Of a DNA stretch of 64,000 nucleotides, positions 51,732 through 61,214 are shown piece after piece; position 1 is the first letter of the stretch, and each line of letters opens with the position of its first letter. A program made the translations under genes and the position numbers. The stretch is from contig NZ_LWAE01000002.1 in the NCBI RefSeq assembly GCF_001623875.1, forward strand, positions 682,001 to 746,000, in the 5' to 3' direction. Under the pieces are notes generated by a model. That model was not told the DNA's origin. It saw nothing but the letters and a program-made list of their open reading frames with translations, and made no database searches. This stretch comes from Clostridium magnum DSM 2767 (GTDB taxonomy: Bacteria; Bacillota; Clostridia; Clostridiales; Clostridiaceae).

Positions 51732-52624
51732 TGGATGTATTAATAAATGTGTTGGAGCAAGGGCTTATATTCTCCATTGCAGCCTTTGGAGTATATATAA
51801 CCTATAAGATTTTGGATTTTCCAGATTTATCAGTAGATGGAACCTTTCCTTTAGGTGCAGCTATAACTGCTGTTTGCCTTATGAAAGGGGTAAATCCTTT
51901 TGCTGCCTGTGCTCTATCCTTTGCTTTCGGTTGTATAGGTGGTCTTTTAACAGGAATTTTACACGTTAGATTTAAGATAACTAACTTATTATCCGGTATT
52001 TTGATTATGATAGCACTTTATTCTATAAACTTGAGAATAATGTCAAAGTCTAATATTCCTCTGTTCGGAAAGCAAACTATTTTTTCTAACAACGTAAATG
52101 TTCTAGTAGTGGTATTTATTTTTATGATTGCAGTTAAAATAGCATTAGATATGTTCCTAAAAACTAAACTGGGATTTGTTTTAAAAGCTGTAGGAGATAA
52201 CGATCAGTTAGTAACCTCTCTTGGTATAAACAAAGACAATATAAAGATTATTGGGCTTATGCTTTCAAATGGTTTAGTAGCTCTAGCAGGTTCTATGATG
52301 GCACAATATCAAGGTTTTTCAGATGTGGGAATGGGAACTGGAATAGTAGTTATGGGTTTAGCTGCAGTTATAATGGGAGAGTCAGTATTTGGAAAGATTA
52401 GATTTATGCAGGCTACCACTATGGCATTGATAGGTTCAATATTATATAAGGGAGCAATTGCATTAGCTTTAACTTTGGGACTCCCATCTACAGATTTGAA
52501 GTTAATTACTGCTTTAATAGTAGTTATAGCTCTATCCTTAAATGGAAAGAAATTAAACTTCAAACCGAAAAAGAATTTAGAGTTTGGAGGTGGAACTGTT
52601 GTTAAAGATACAAAGGCTATGTAA
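51731..52624 (+). CDS. ABC transporter permease (COG4120 type)
   Basis: This 297-residue protein has about eight to nine membrane segments and belongs to the branched-chain-type permease family: YKILDFPDLSVDGTFPLGAAI at the start, and LKAVGDNDQLVTSLGINKDNIKIIGLMLSNGLVALAG in the cytoplasmic loop that contacts the ATPase. It works with the proteins encoded on either side. The start is GTG at 51731, overlapping the previous stop. The ATPase gene begins 26 nt before its end. Confidence 0.9.
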   Translation: MDVLINVLEQGLIFSIAAFGVYITYKILDFPDLSVDGTFPLGAAITAVCLMKGVNPFAACALSFAFGCIGGLLTGILHVRFKITNLLSGILIMIALYSINLRIMSKSNIPLFGKQTIFSNNVNVLVVVFIFMIAVKIALDMFLKTKLGFVLKAVGDNDQLVTSLGINKDNIKIIGLMLSNGLVALAGSMMAQYQGFSDVGMGTGIVVMGLAAVIMGESVFGKIRFMQATTMALIGSILYKGAIALALTLGLPSTDLKLITALIVVIALSLNGKKLNFKPKKNLEFGGGTVVKDTKAM

Positions 52625-53393
52625 AATATTCAATAAAAACACTATAAATGAGAATACATTATTTAATAACTTATCCTTGGATGTGGATGAAGGTGAATTT
52701 GTTACTATAATAGGAAGCAATGGTGCAGGAAAATCCACTCTTCTTAATTTAATATCTGGAACTTTAAGCGTTGATGAAGGTTCTATAGTGTTAAATGGGC
52801 AAGAAATGAGCAGAATGGAAGAGTATAAGAGAACAAAGCATTTGGGAAGAGTTTTTCAAGATCCTTCAAAAGGCGTTTCTCCTGGTATGACAATCTTGGA
52901 AAATATGTCTATGGCATATAATAAAGGAAAAAGATTTGGTTTAGGTATGTGCGTAAGTAAAAAGAATATAAATCTATTTAATGAAATGCTTTCTCAAATT
53001 AACTTAAGTCTTGAAGATAAACTTCATACTAAGGTAGGAATGCTGTCAGGAGGGCAAAGACAGGCACTATCGTTAATGATGGCTGTAATGTCTAAACCTA
53101 AATTATTGCTTCTAGATGAGCATATAGCAGCATTAGACCCTAAAACCTCAGAGCGAATAATAGAAATTACAGGTAAAGTAGTAGCTGAAAACAAAATAAC
53201 TACTCTTATGGTTACTCATAATTTAAATCATGCAATAAAAATGGGCAATAGATTATTTATGATGCATGGGGGAAAAATAGTTATGGATGTTAAAGGTGAA
53301 GAAAAAAATAAATTAACTATTGATAAACTTCTAAAATGCTTTGAAAAAGTTCAAGGAAAAGAAGCTTTGAGTGATAGAGTTTTATTTTCATAG
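52599..53393 (+). CDS. ABC transporter ATP-binding protein (COG1101 type)
   Basis: The 264-residue ATPase has Walker A GSNGAGKS, Q-loop VFQDPSKG, signature LSGGQRQALSL, Walker B LLLLDEH and the switch His in MVTHNLNHAI. The Walker B glutamate is followed by His-Ile-Ala-Ala-Leu, as in many COG1101 proteins. The start is TTG at 52599 with GGAGGTGG 5 nt before it; a TTG at 52584 is also open. It overlaps the permease gene by 26 nt, which shows tight coupling. A terminator follows. Confidence 0.92.
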   Translation: MLKIQRLCKIFNKNTINENTLFNNLSLDVDEGEFVTIIGSNGAGKSTLLNLISGTLSVDEGSIVLNGQEMSRMEEYKRTKHLGRVFQDPSKGVSPGMTILENMSMAYNKGKRFGLGMCVSKKNINLFNEMLSQINLSLEDKLHTKVGMLSGGQRQALSLMMAVMSKPKLLLLDEHIAALDPKTSERIIEITGKVVAENKITTLMVTHNLNHAIKMGNRLFMMHGGKIVMDVKGEEKNKLTIDKLLKCFEKVQGKEALSDRVLFS

Positions 53394-53400
53394 ATTTCAT

Positions 53401-53440
53401 AAAAGGGCTATCTTTCTTACATAAGAAGGATAGTCCTTTT
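53401..53440 (+). terminator. Terminator of the ABC transporter operon
   Basis: AAAAGG-CTATC-TTCTTA pairs with TAAGAA-GATAG-CCTTTT and continues into TATAG. Confidence 0.8.
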
Positions 53441-53567
53441 ATAGCATTAAGTTAAACTTAAAATGGATAAGTATAAATAATATTCATTATATGTATAGTT
53501 TTGGATGGTATAATATGATATTATAAAAATATTAAATTTTATAAGATGATAGGTGATTTATAAGTAT

Positions 53568-54533
53568 ATGAGGAAATTTAAGATAACAGCATTGATATTA
53601 ATAATTATGACTTTAATTATTTCAATAACAGTATATATAAAGGGAGTTGTATCGAAGACAAGCGATTCTAAACAAGTCCAAAGCAGTGTAAATATAAAAA
53701 CACCAGAAGATGATGGTCTTACCTTTACTGTTTTAGGAGATGTGCATGGAAATACAGCAAAGTTAGATAATGCTATCAAAGATTTACATAATATAAATGA
53801 AAAGATGGATGCAATGATATTAAATGGTGATAACGTAGATGAAGGTTTAAAAAGTCAGTATGATATAGTGAAAAATACCTTAGATAAAGATAAAGAGTTA
53901 TTGCCTGAAATCATAATTAAAAACATTGGTAACCATGATTTTTTTGATTATAAAAAGGGCAAAAACAATGATAAAGATGTCCAAAATTTTATAGATATGT
54001 ATCTGGATTTTTCTGGTGAAAGGTCAGTATATCATGATAGATGGATTAAGGGATATCATTTTATATCCTTAGGATCAGAATCAGGAAATACAAAGGAACT
54101 AGGTGCAGTAAATGCCTTTTTATCTGAACAGCAGTTAGTGTGGTTAAAGGAAAAGTTGGCTGAAAACCATGAAAAAGATAAACCGATTTTTGTATTTTTA
54201 CATCAGCACTTAAGTACAAGTATAAAAGGGTGGGCTGGAGTAGAGCAAAGAAAAGAGCTTAGTGAAATTTTATCCGTATATCCTGAAGTCATTTTATTTA
54301 CATCGCATACTCATGTTTTGCTAAGTGTAGATAACGTAAAAATGAATCAACCCTTTACTACAGTACATACAGGAGCAATAAGTTATGGTATATTGCCAGA
54401 AGGATATACTATAAAACGGCTTTATGAGGACAGTGAGGGTCTATATGTAGAAGTGCATGGAAAAAACATTGTTATTAAAGGTAGAGATTTTATAAAAAAA
54501 TCCTGGATATTCTCAAAAAATATTTCTAAATAA
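53568..54533 (+). CDS. Membrane-anchored calcineurin-like metallophosphoesterase
   Basis: Residues 5-25 of this 321-residue protein are a single membrane anchor. The catalytic part (45-290) has TVLGDVHGN (Asp and His), LNGDNVDEG, KNIGNHDFFD, FVFLHQHLS and TSHTHVLLS, the full set of metallophosphoesterase ligands. It should face the outside of the cell. The ATG at 53568 follows AGGTGA; a GTG five codons upstream is possible. It stands alone. The substrate is unknown. Confidence 0.87.
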   Translation: MRKFKITALILIIMTLIISITVYIKGVVSKTSDSKQVQSSVNIKTPEDDGLTFTVLGDVHGNTAKLDNAIKDLHNINEKMDAMILNGDNVDEGLKSQYDIVKNTLDKDKELLPEIIIKNIGNHDFFDYKKGKNNDKDVQNFIDMYLDFSGERSVYHDRWIKGYHFISLGSESGNTKELGAVNAFLSEQQLVWLKEKLAENHEKDKPIFVFLHQHLSTSIKGWAGVEQRKELSEILSVYPEVILFTSHTHVLLSVDNVKMNQPFTTVHTGAISYGILPEGYTIKRLYEDSEGLYVEVHGKNIVIKGRDFIKKSWIFSKNISK

Positions 54534-54705
54534 AAATTAATAAAGGCATGTGTAAATAACTGGTGACATGTAATATTTAATTATACTCTAAGTAACTCTA
54601 ATAACATTAAATGGGATTTATTACAAAGTATAAAAAATTAACCATAATGTAACTTTAAATAGTGTTATAAGTATTGTATTATATAATAGAGGAATGTATA
54701 ATGCA

Positions 54706-54760
54706 ATGAAGTGGAAGCTTGGATGATATTGTGATATTTGAATAGATAACCATAGGATAA
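54706..54760 (+). repeat. Interspersed element, copy I (short, strongly diverged)
   Basis: It begins ATGAAGTGGAAGCTTGGATG and ends TAGATAACCATAGGATAA. It retains both ends of the family but no hairpins. It lies upstream of the PAS-phosphatase gene. Assignment is weaker than for the other copies. Confidence 0.45.
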
Positions 54761-54848
54761 GTTGCAAAATAAATTTAAAAAATATGAAACATTTATTATC
54801 AATGTAAAAAGCATTTATGTTGGTTATAAGATTTAGAGGTGAAATACT

Positions 54849-56363
54849 TTGGAATACGAAGTAATACAAAATATTATTAAAGAGCAAATAGAAGATAAAT
54901 TTGGATTTGAAGGACTCCTTGATAGTACAGACCAGTCTAGTGAATGTAGTGGATATGGAAAAGAGAGCTGTATAAAACTTTTAGAGGGAATGCTTAAGGG
55001 GATTCCTGATATAATAAGGGTATTTAATCCAGATAAGACAATTTTACTTTTTAATGAATCTGGTTATAAATTTTATAAAAAAAATAGAGATGAAGTTAAA
55101 GGAAAAAGATGTTTTGAAATTTTAAATAAAAAAGAGAGATGCGAAGATTGTGATGTTGAAAAAGTAATTGAAACTAAGAAGATGATAAGGACAGAAAAGT
55201 ACATTCCAGAGTTTAGCAAGTACATGGAATATACTTGTAATCCAGTGTTAAATAAATCAGGTCAAGTAATATTTGTTGTTGAACAGTTAAGAGATATTAC
55301 AGAAAGAAAGATATTAGCAAATACAATAAAGGAAAGTGAAGAAAGATATCGTAAAATTGTTAACCTCTCGCCAGAGGCAATAATTATTACTGTAGATGAT
55401 AAAATTGTTTTGGCAAATAACCAGGCATGCAGACTAGTAGATGAAGATTACAGCAGGATTATTGGAGCTAGTGTGTATAAATATATTCATAATGATTTTA
55501 TAGAAATTTTGAAAAAAAGAATAAAACATATGGAGGAAAATAGAAAATCAAAATATACCTTTGATTATAAAATTTATCGTTGTGATAATAGCGCTATAGA
55601 GGTAGAAGTATCTTCAAGTTACTTAACCTACAAAGGAAAGCCAGCAATTCAATCAATAATTAGAGATATTACTGAATTGAAGAAAAATTTAAATCAAGCT
55701 GCAAAATTTCAAAGAAAGTGTTTAGAAACTACATGTCCTTGCCCAGAAAAAATTAAAATGGAAAGTTTGTACATACCAGCTAGAACTGTAAGTGGAGACT
55801 TTTTTAAAATGTATAAAGTTAACGAAGATTTAGTTGTTGGGATAGTATGGGATGTTAGTGGTAAAGGAATTACAGCAGCGTTAAGTGTGTCAGCATTTTT
55901 GGTTTTATTTGGTGAAGCCGTGCTAAATAGTCATGATCCACAGGAGATAATTAAGAGTTTAAATAAAAAAATTATTAATCATTTAGAAGAACGATATATT
56001 GCTGCTTGTTGTTTTAGTTTAGATTTTAAAAATAATGAAGCAAAAGTAGTGGGGGCAGGTATAAATCAATATGCATTTCAAAAATGTAAAGATAATCCTC
56101 AGGAACTAATTGTTAAAGGTCCCTTCTTAGGTATGTTTGAAGATAGTGTGTTCGATGAACATACGATTTGTTTTGAATCAGGAGATAGGTTCTGTTTCTT
56201 TACTGATGGATTAGATTTTATATTTGATCATGAAATAAACTACCTTAAAACACATACGATAACCGAATTTAATCTCTATTTAAAAAATATTTTAAATGAT
56301 ATGTTGACTGATGGAGAAGGCATAAAAGATGATAGCACCTTAATTGCACTGGAAATAGAGTAG
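54849..56363 (+). CDS. PAS-PAS-PP2C (SpoIIE-type) phosphatase
   Basis: Domains in this 504-residue protein: a PAS domain at about 40-150 with a CxxC-rich end (RCEDCDVEK), a second PAS domain at about 155-275, and a PP2C/SpoIIE phosphatase at 290-504 with VSGDFFKMYK, WDVSGKGITAAL and the closing DDSTLIALE metal ligands. Such proteins dephosphorylate STAS anti-anti-sigma proteins in response to a signal. The start is TTG at 54849 with AGAGGTG upstream. The next gene, 10 nt downstream, is a matching RsbW-like ATPase. Confidence 0.9.
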   Translation: MEYEVIQNIIKEQIEDKFGFEGLLDSTDQSSECSGYGKESCIKLLEGMLKGIPDIIRVFNPDKTILLFNESGYKFYKKNRDEVKGKRCFEILNKKERCEDCDVEKVIETKKMIRTEKYIPEFSKYMEYTCNPVLNKSGQVIFVVEQLRDITERKILANTIKESEERYRKIVNLSPEAIIITVDDKIVLANNQACRLVDEDYSRIIGASVYKYIHNDFIEILKKRIKHMEENRKSKYTFDYKIYRCDNSAIEVEVSSSYLTYKGKPAIQSIIRDITELKKNLNQAAKFQRKCLETTCPCPEKIKMESLYIPARTVSGDFFKMYKVNEDLVVGIVWDVSGKGITAALSVSAFLVLFGEAVLNSHDPQEIIKSLNKKIINHLEERYIAACCFSLDFKNNEAKVVGAGINQYAFQKCKDNPQELIVKGPFLGMFEDSVFDEHTICFESGDRFCFFTDGLDFIFDHEINYLKTHTITEFNLYLKNILNDMLTDGEGIKDDSTLIALEIE

Positions 56364-56373
56364 TATTGGAGGA

Positions 56374-56769
56374 ATGTTGTTTAGAATGAAAAGTAATGAA
56401 TTTATTTTTTATGGTTTATCAGGACATAATAAAGTTATAGATAAAATCATTGCGGAATTGAATGCACACAAACAGGACTTCGACATTAGATTAATACTTA
56501 CGGAAGCTTTGACAAATGCTTTCAAACACGGCAACAATATGAATAAAGACAAGCCTATATATTTAAGATATTTTTATAATGATGAAAGCGTTAAATTTGA
56601 AATTAGTGATTCAGGAAATGGTTTTAAAAATCTAATAATTGAAGAACAATTAGAAAATGGTGATTTATTAAGTGATGGTGGAAGGGGATTATTTATTATA
56701 AAAAGCCTTTCTGACAAAATTGAGTTGAAGAAAAATACTTTAATTATACAAAAATGTCTATCTGCTTAA
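56374..56769 (+). CDS. RsbW/SpoIIAB-like ATPase (anti-sigma or serine kinase)
   Basis: This 131-residue GHKL ATPase has an N-box LILTEALTNAFKHGN, G1 FEISDSGNGF and G2 GGRGLFIIKSLSD. It is the kinase of partner-switching modules and phosphorylates a STAS protein. The start is unsettled: ATG at 56374 is only 1 nt from GGAGG, TTG at 56377 is 4 nt and ATG at 56386 is 13 nt. The partner STAS gene is at 58995, on the far side of the chemoreceptor. Confidence 0.9.
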   Translation: MLFRMKSNEFIFYGLSGHNKVIDKIIAELNAHKQDFDIRLILTEALTNAFKHGNNMNKDKPIYLRYFYNDESVKFEISDSGNGFKNLIIEEQLENGDLLSDGGRGLFIIKSLSDKIELKKNTLIIQKCLSA

Positions 56770-56788
56770 AAAGTAATTATTATTTAAG

Positions 56789-56965
56789 ATGAAGTGAAAC
56801 TTGAATCGGATGGAGTTTGTCTACGACCACGGGGCTTTGCCCGTTAAATGCCATTTAGGCATTAACCTCCACCTGATTCTTAGTTGAACGAATCTAGGGA
56901 CGTAGCCGCTCTTAACTCCCACTTTGGAGAAGATGGGAGTTAAGAGCGGGTAGTCATCAGATAAA
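56789..56965 (+). repeat. Interspersed structured element, copy E (full, with an insert in hairpin 1)
   Basis: It has the same start and end as copy C. Hairpin 2 is a perfect 16-bp stem, CCGCTCTTAACTCCCA with its exact complement. The loop of hairpin 1 carries about 50 extra bases that form further small hairpins (GGGCTTTGCCC, ATGCCATTTAGGCAT). It lies between the ATPase gene and the chemoreceptor gene and ends 9 nt before the latter's ribosome site. Confidence 0.88.
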
Positions 56966-56986
56966 TGGAAAGTGGAGGTATTGTTG

Positions 56987-58984
56987 ATGCAAATAAGCTT
57001 AAAAAATAAGCTAGGATTAATGTTCTTTATATTTATCGCTATTCCTATTATTACATTAGGGGGATATTCCTATACTAAGACTGCTAGCTCACTGCAATAT
57101 GCAACAGAACAGCAGTTGAGAGAGCTTACCAATGAAACTGCATCTAGTATAAATGAAACAATAGATTCAGTAGACAAATATGTTAAAATTTTAAGTTCAG
57201 ATGAAAGAATGGCAAAGGTTGCTTCTGGAGACAATAGCTATAGCTTAGAAAGTTATAATTATTTGCAAAAAATACAGAAGGAGAATAGTGATATAATCGA
57301 AAGCTTAATTGTTACAGATCCAACTGGTAAGGGCATTATTAGCAATTCAAGTGAGAAATATGACACTGATTTTAGTGACAGAGAATATGTGCAAGATGCT
57401 TTGAAGAATTCAAAGGGCATAAGTAAAACTATTTTGATTTCAAAGGTTACAGGAAAGCCTATAATAGGAATTGCACATACTCTAAATATTGATGATAAGG
57501 TAGTTGGTACAGTAATTGCATTAGTACCCTTTGAGAGTATTTCTAAAAGAGCTTCCAAAGTTAAAATAGGCAACAATGGATATGCTTATATGATTGACAA
57601 AAATGGACTAGTTGTATTCCATCCTAAAAGTGAAAAAATTGCTAAAGAAAATCTTTTGAGTAGTAGCAGCGCCGATTTAAAAGCTCTTGTAGAAAAGGCT
57701 AAAACTGGCGAAACTGTTGAAGGATATTATACTTATGACGGGGTACGGAAATTTGTAAAGTTTACTCCTGTTAATAATTGGATTGTAGCAGTTGTTGCAG
57801 ATTATGATGAGTATATGTCTTCTGCTATAACTATTAGAAGGGTTACAATAATTATGGCTATATTATCTGTAATTATTTCAGTATTGTTAGCTTATCTATT
57901 ATCAATAAAAAATATAATAAATCCTATTAAGCATTTAGAACAGTTAATGACTAGAGCTGGTGAAGGTGATTTAACTGTAAGAGCTCAAATAAATACAGGA
58001 GATGAAATACAAACTTTAGGTAAATATTTTAATAAAATGATTGAACATCAACATAATATAATAGAAAATGTTAGAAGAGGGGCAATTGAACTAGAAGCAG
58101 CATCAGAAGAACTAGCGGCTTCAAATGAAGAGATATGCTCTACAACAGAACAAATAACTAACAATATTGAAAAAGTCGCAGAAAATGCTAAGTCTCAAAG
58201 TGATTCAATTATTGAAACATCAGAGGTTTTGGTTCAGCTTACAAGTTTAGTTCAGATCGCTCAAAGCAGAGCCCTTACCGCAAAAAATAACTCTAACAAT
58301 ACTATGGATGCTGCTGAGCAGGGAAGAAAAAAAGTTAAAGATACAGTTATAGCTGTTGAAAATATTAGCAAGTCTTCAATTGAAACAGAAGAAAGATTAA
58401 AGGTATTAGAACAACTTTCTAAAAAAGTTAACGGCATTATCAGTACTATAAACGATATATCATCACAAACTAATCTTTTAGCGTTAAATGCAGCTATCGA
58501 AGCAGCAAGAGCTGGGGAACACGGCAAGGGTTTTACAGTGGTTGCAGAAGAAGTCCGTAAGCTTTCGGAACAAACTAATGTGGGTGCAAATGAGATATCT
58601 CTATTAGTAAATGAAATGGTAGTTGAAATAGATAAAGCAGTACAGGCTATGAGTGTAGGAAAAAATGCAGTGGAAAATGGAGTAGCTATAATAAATGATA
58701 CGGATAAATCCTTTATAACTGTTATTAGTGCAGTAGAACAAATAGCAAAGGATATTGAGCAAATAGTAGACGTTACAAAAGATGAAGTGGCTAGTTCAGA
58801 TAAAATAATAGATATTATTAATACAGTTGCAACTATTACTGAAACTACTGCATCCAATAGTGAAGAAGTGGCGGCAGCTGCTGAAGAGCAAAGTACGGCA
58901 ATTGAGAATGTAGCTTCAAGCGCAGAGGAAACTAGCGCAATGGCAGTGTCGCTACATAATCTTGTAGAAAAATTTAAAATTTGA
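56987..58984 (+). CDS. Membrane chemoreceptor with double-Cache sensor
   Basis: This 665-residue chemoreceptor has membrane segments at about 8-28 and 280-303. They flank an extracellular dCache domain with [22 protein letters not shown] and [17 protein letters not shown]. Then come a HAMP domain and a signalling tip, [37 protein letters not shown]. The ATG at 56987 follows GGAGG by 8 nt. It is placed inside a partner-switching cluster, and a STAS protein follows 10 nt downstream, so a link between chemotaxis-type sensing and the phosphatases is suggested. Confidence 0.93.
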   Translation: MQISLKNKLGLMFFIFIAIPIITLGGYSYTKTASSLQYATEQQLRELTNETASSINETIDSVDKYVKILSSDERMAKVASGDNSYSLESYNYLQKIQKENSDIIESLIVTDPTGKGIISNSSEKYDTDFSDREYVQDALKNSKGISKTILISKVTGKPIIGIAHTLNIDDKVVGTVIALVPFESISKRASKVKIGNNGYAYMIDKNGLVVFHPKSEKIAKENLLSSSSADLKALVEKAKTGETVEGYYTYDGVRKFVKFTPVNNWIVAVVADYDEYMSSAITIRRVTIIMAILSVIISVLLAYLLSIKNIINPIKHLEQLMTRAGEGDLTVRAQINTGDEIQTLGKYFNKMIEHQHNIIENVRRGAIELEAASEELAASNEEICSTTEQITNNIEKVAENAKSQSDSIIETSEVLVQLTSLVQIAQSRALTAKNNSNNTMDAAEQGRKKVKDTVIAVENISKSSIETEERLKVLEQLSKKVNGIISTINDISSQTNLLALNAAIEAARAGEHGKGFTVVAEEVRKLSEQTNVGANEISLLVNEMVVEIDKAVQAMSVGKNAVENGVAIINDTDKSFITVISAVEQIAKDIEQIVDVTKDEVASSDKIIDIINTVATITETTASNSEEVAAAAEEQSTAIENVASSAEETSAMAVSLHNLVEKFKI

Positions 58985-58994
58985 GGTGATTTAA

Positions 58995-59276
58995 ATGAAT
59001 GAATTAAATATTGAAATACCTGAAAATTTTGCTGTAGATGAAGCAGATAAGTTTAGGGAAAAGCTCAATTATCTTATGAGTAAGGGAGAAAAAAAATTTG
59101 TATTAAATTTCAGTAAATGCACCTTTATTGATAGTACTGGTCTTGGAGTTTTAGTTTCAACTTATAAAAAGTGTGAACAATTAAATGGTAGTTTAAAGCT
59201 TTATTCCATAAATGAACAGGTTATGAGAATCTTTAGTTTAACACGATTAGATAAGGTATTTGATATATACAAGTAA
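58995..59276 (+). CDS. STAS anti-sigma-factor antagonist
   Basis: The 93-residue STAS domain has the phosphorylation loop CTFIDSTGLGVLVS with the conserved serine. It would be phosphorylated by the ATPase at 56374 and dephosphorylated by one of the two PP2C proteins in the cluster. GAGGTG precedes the ATG. A terminator follows, closing the first half of the cluster. Confidence 0.92.
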   Translation: MNELNIEIPENFAVDEADKFREKLNYLMSKGEKKFVLNFSKCTFIDSTGLGVLVSTYKKCEQLNGSLKLYSINEQVMRIFSLTRLDKVFDIYK

Positions 59277-59304
59277 GCTAAAATAAGTCTAAATACAAAT
59301 CAAC

Positions 59305-59331
59305 AAAAAGGGCCTTAACTTAGGCTCTTTT
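59305..59331 (+). terminator. Terminator after the STAS gene
   Basis: AAAAGGGCCTTA pairs with TAAGGCTC/TTTT in the pattern AAAGGGCCTTA-AC-TTAGGCTCTTTT. Confidence 0.7.
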
Positions 59332-59478
59332 CTCAATTATCTCCATTAAAACATTTGTTTTACTATAAATGAAGATAAAGTCTCAGTTACAGTATTTTCT
59401 TAGTTTTATAGACTATAATCCAAATTTTGTGCTAAAATATAGTAAGTTGTTTTACATGGAAGCAATGAGGTGGTTATT

Positions 59479-61122
59479 ATGTCAGATTTATTTGATAGGG
59501 AGAATTTTATACTTGATGAAGCATATAATATTGCTGCATCTGATGAGTATAAAGACTGCAAGTTATATGAAAAATATAAAAAATTAACAAAAGAATATAA
59601 AAAACTAATTAAGCAAAGTATTAAAATCATAAATATAAGTGATTCTCAACACAACTACTTAAATGAACTGCAAAATGAACTAAAGCTTATTCTTGATAAC
59701 ACAGGTCAATGTATATTTACTACTAATGAGGAGCTTATCATTGAGGAGAATTATAGTGCAGAATGCGTAAAAATATTCGGCAAAAAAGTTGGAAATGAAA
59801 AATTTACAGAATTAATAAGACCTTATAATAGTCATGATAACATACAAGTCATAGAGCAAATTTTAAACAAAGATATTTTTAGTGAAAATGAATTTAAACG
59901 TAAGGTATTGTTAAAGATACTTCCAGAAGAGATTGTATATAAAAATAAGACTTTAAGTTTAGCGTGCAAATTAATAATGTCCGATTTACAGAAATCTACA
60001 GAACAGATTCTTTTTTTATTGATGGATGTAACAGAAAAGAAACTTTTAGAGAAAAAAATAAAGGATGAACAATCTAAATTTGAAACAGCAACAAAAATTA
60101 TTTCTAATAATAGTTTATTTAAGAAACTGCTTAAAGAATATATTTATTTTTCTTCTGAAGGAATAAATAAGTTACTAAATAAAAGCTTTGATAAGATCAC
60201 CATTCTCCAAGTTATTATGAAGGAAATTCATACTTTTAAAGGAAATTTTGCTATGTTTGATATGGAGTTTTTAGTTAGAAGACTTCATGAAATAGAAGAA
60301 TTAATTGTAGATATGAAAGAGAAAAATAAGCTTTTATCTAAAGAAGACATAATAAAAAATATATACGATTTTCATTTAGAAGACTTAATAAAAAATTATC
60401 TTCAAAAGCTAGGCGAATTTATTGATAACAAATATCTTGAATTTGAGGAGAAAGATATTGTAGTAAGCAAGGCAAAACTAGAACAACTAGAGCAAAGACT
60501 TAAGCAAATTAAAAGTGTGGAAGCTCAAATAGTCTTAGATGAGATTTATAGGCTAAAGTTTATTGATTTTTCAAAATTACTTGAGGGTTATCCTCAATAT
60601 GTTTTAAAACTTGCAGAAAAAGAAGAAAAATTAGTAAACCCTTTTAACATAGAAAGTGAAGAACATATACCAGTAGATGAGAACAAGTATTATAACTTCA
60701 CAAAATCTCTTGTGAACATTTTTAGAAATGCTGTTAAACATGGTATTGAATTACCTATAGAAAGGTTAGAAGTGGGCAAAAGTAAAACTGGTAACATAGG
60801 CTGCAGGATAAGTAAAAATAAAAACATGATTATTATAGAAATATTTGATGATGGTTACGGAATGGATATAGATGAGTTAAGGATTAGAACTATTTCTAAA
60901 AAAGAAAGGCTACAAAATATGGTTTCTATTTCCGTCAATAATTCAGAGTATATAACTTTTAGTGAAGGCATCAGTACGTTAAATGAGATTGATGAAATTG
61001 GTGGTAGAGGAGAAGGAATGCTAGCAGTAATAAATGAATTGAATTCTTTACATGGCAAGCTTGAAATAGATACAGAAAAATCAAAAGGTACTATTTTAAA
61101 ATTTATTTTACCTTATAATTGA
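59479..61122 (+). CDS. CheA-like histidine kinase with PAS and Hpt domains
   Basis: The N-terminal 180 residues of this 547-residue protein are PAS-like. Residues 210-310 hold an Hpt domain with the phosphorylatable His in IHTFKGNFAMFDM. The C-terminal third is a CheA-type ATPase: NIFRNAVKHGIE (N-box), FDDGYGMD (G1) and GGRGEGM (G2). The CheA P2 (CheY-binding) and P5 (CheW-like) domains are missing, so it is not a standard chemotaxis kinase. The ATG at 59479 follows GAGGTGG. The CheY-like protein downstream is the likely phosphate acceptor. Confidence 0.87.
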   Translation: MSDLFDRENFILDEAYNIAASDEYKDCKLYEKYKKLTKEYKKLIKQSIKIINISDSQHNYLNELQNELKLILDNTGQCIFTTNEELIIEENYSAECVKIFGKKVGNEKFTELIRPYNSHDNIQVIEQILNKDIFSENEFKRKVLLKILPEEIVYKNKTLSLACKLIMSDLQKSTEQILFLLMDVTEKKLLEKKIKDEQSKFETATKIISNNSLFKKLLKEYIYFSSEGINKLLNKSFDKITILQVIMKEIHTFKGNFAMFDMEFLVRRLHEIEELIVDMKEKNKLLSKEDIIKNIYDFHLEDLIKNYLQKLGEFIDNKYLEFEEKDIVVSKAKLEQLEQRLKQIKSVEAQIVLDEIYRLKFIDFSKLLEGYPQYVLKLAEKEEKLVNPFNIESEEHIPVDENKYYNFTKSLVNIFRNAVKHGIELPIERLEVGKSKTGNIGCRISKNKNMIIIEIFDDGYGMDIDELRIRTISKKERLQNMVSISVNNSEYITFSEGISTLNEIDEIGGRGEGMLAVINELNSLHGKLEIDTEKSKGTILKFILPYN

Positions 61123-61195
61123 ATGAAGTAAGATGTACAGCCCTTCTTAGTATGTGTTTAAGATAGGGAGACTAGAGTGGTAATCATCGGATAAA
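61123..61195 (+). repeat. Interspersed element, copy G (diverged, shortened)
   Basis: It starts ATGAAGTAAGATGTACAG and ends ATAGGGAGACTAGAGTGGTAATCATCGGATAAA. The tail pattern (GAG-x-GGTAATCATCGGATAAA) is that of the family. The first hairpin is lost. It begins directly after the stop codon of the CheA-like gene. Confidence 0.6.
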
Positions 61196-61214
61196 TTATG
61201 TGGGGAGAATGTAT

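Noticed and set aside
49081-56965. Dispersed repeats as a CRISPR array
   Set aside because: Copies are kilobases apart, on both strands, of variable length, and no cas genes are present.
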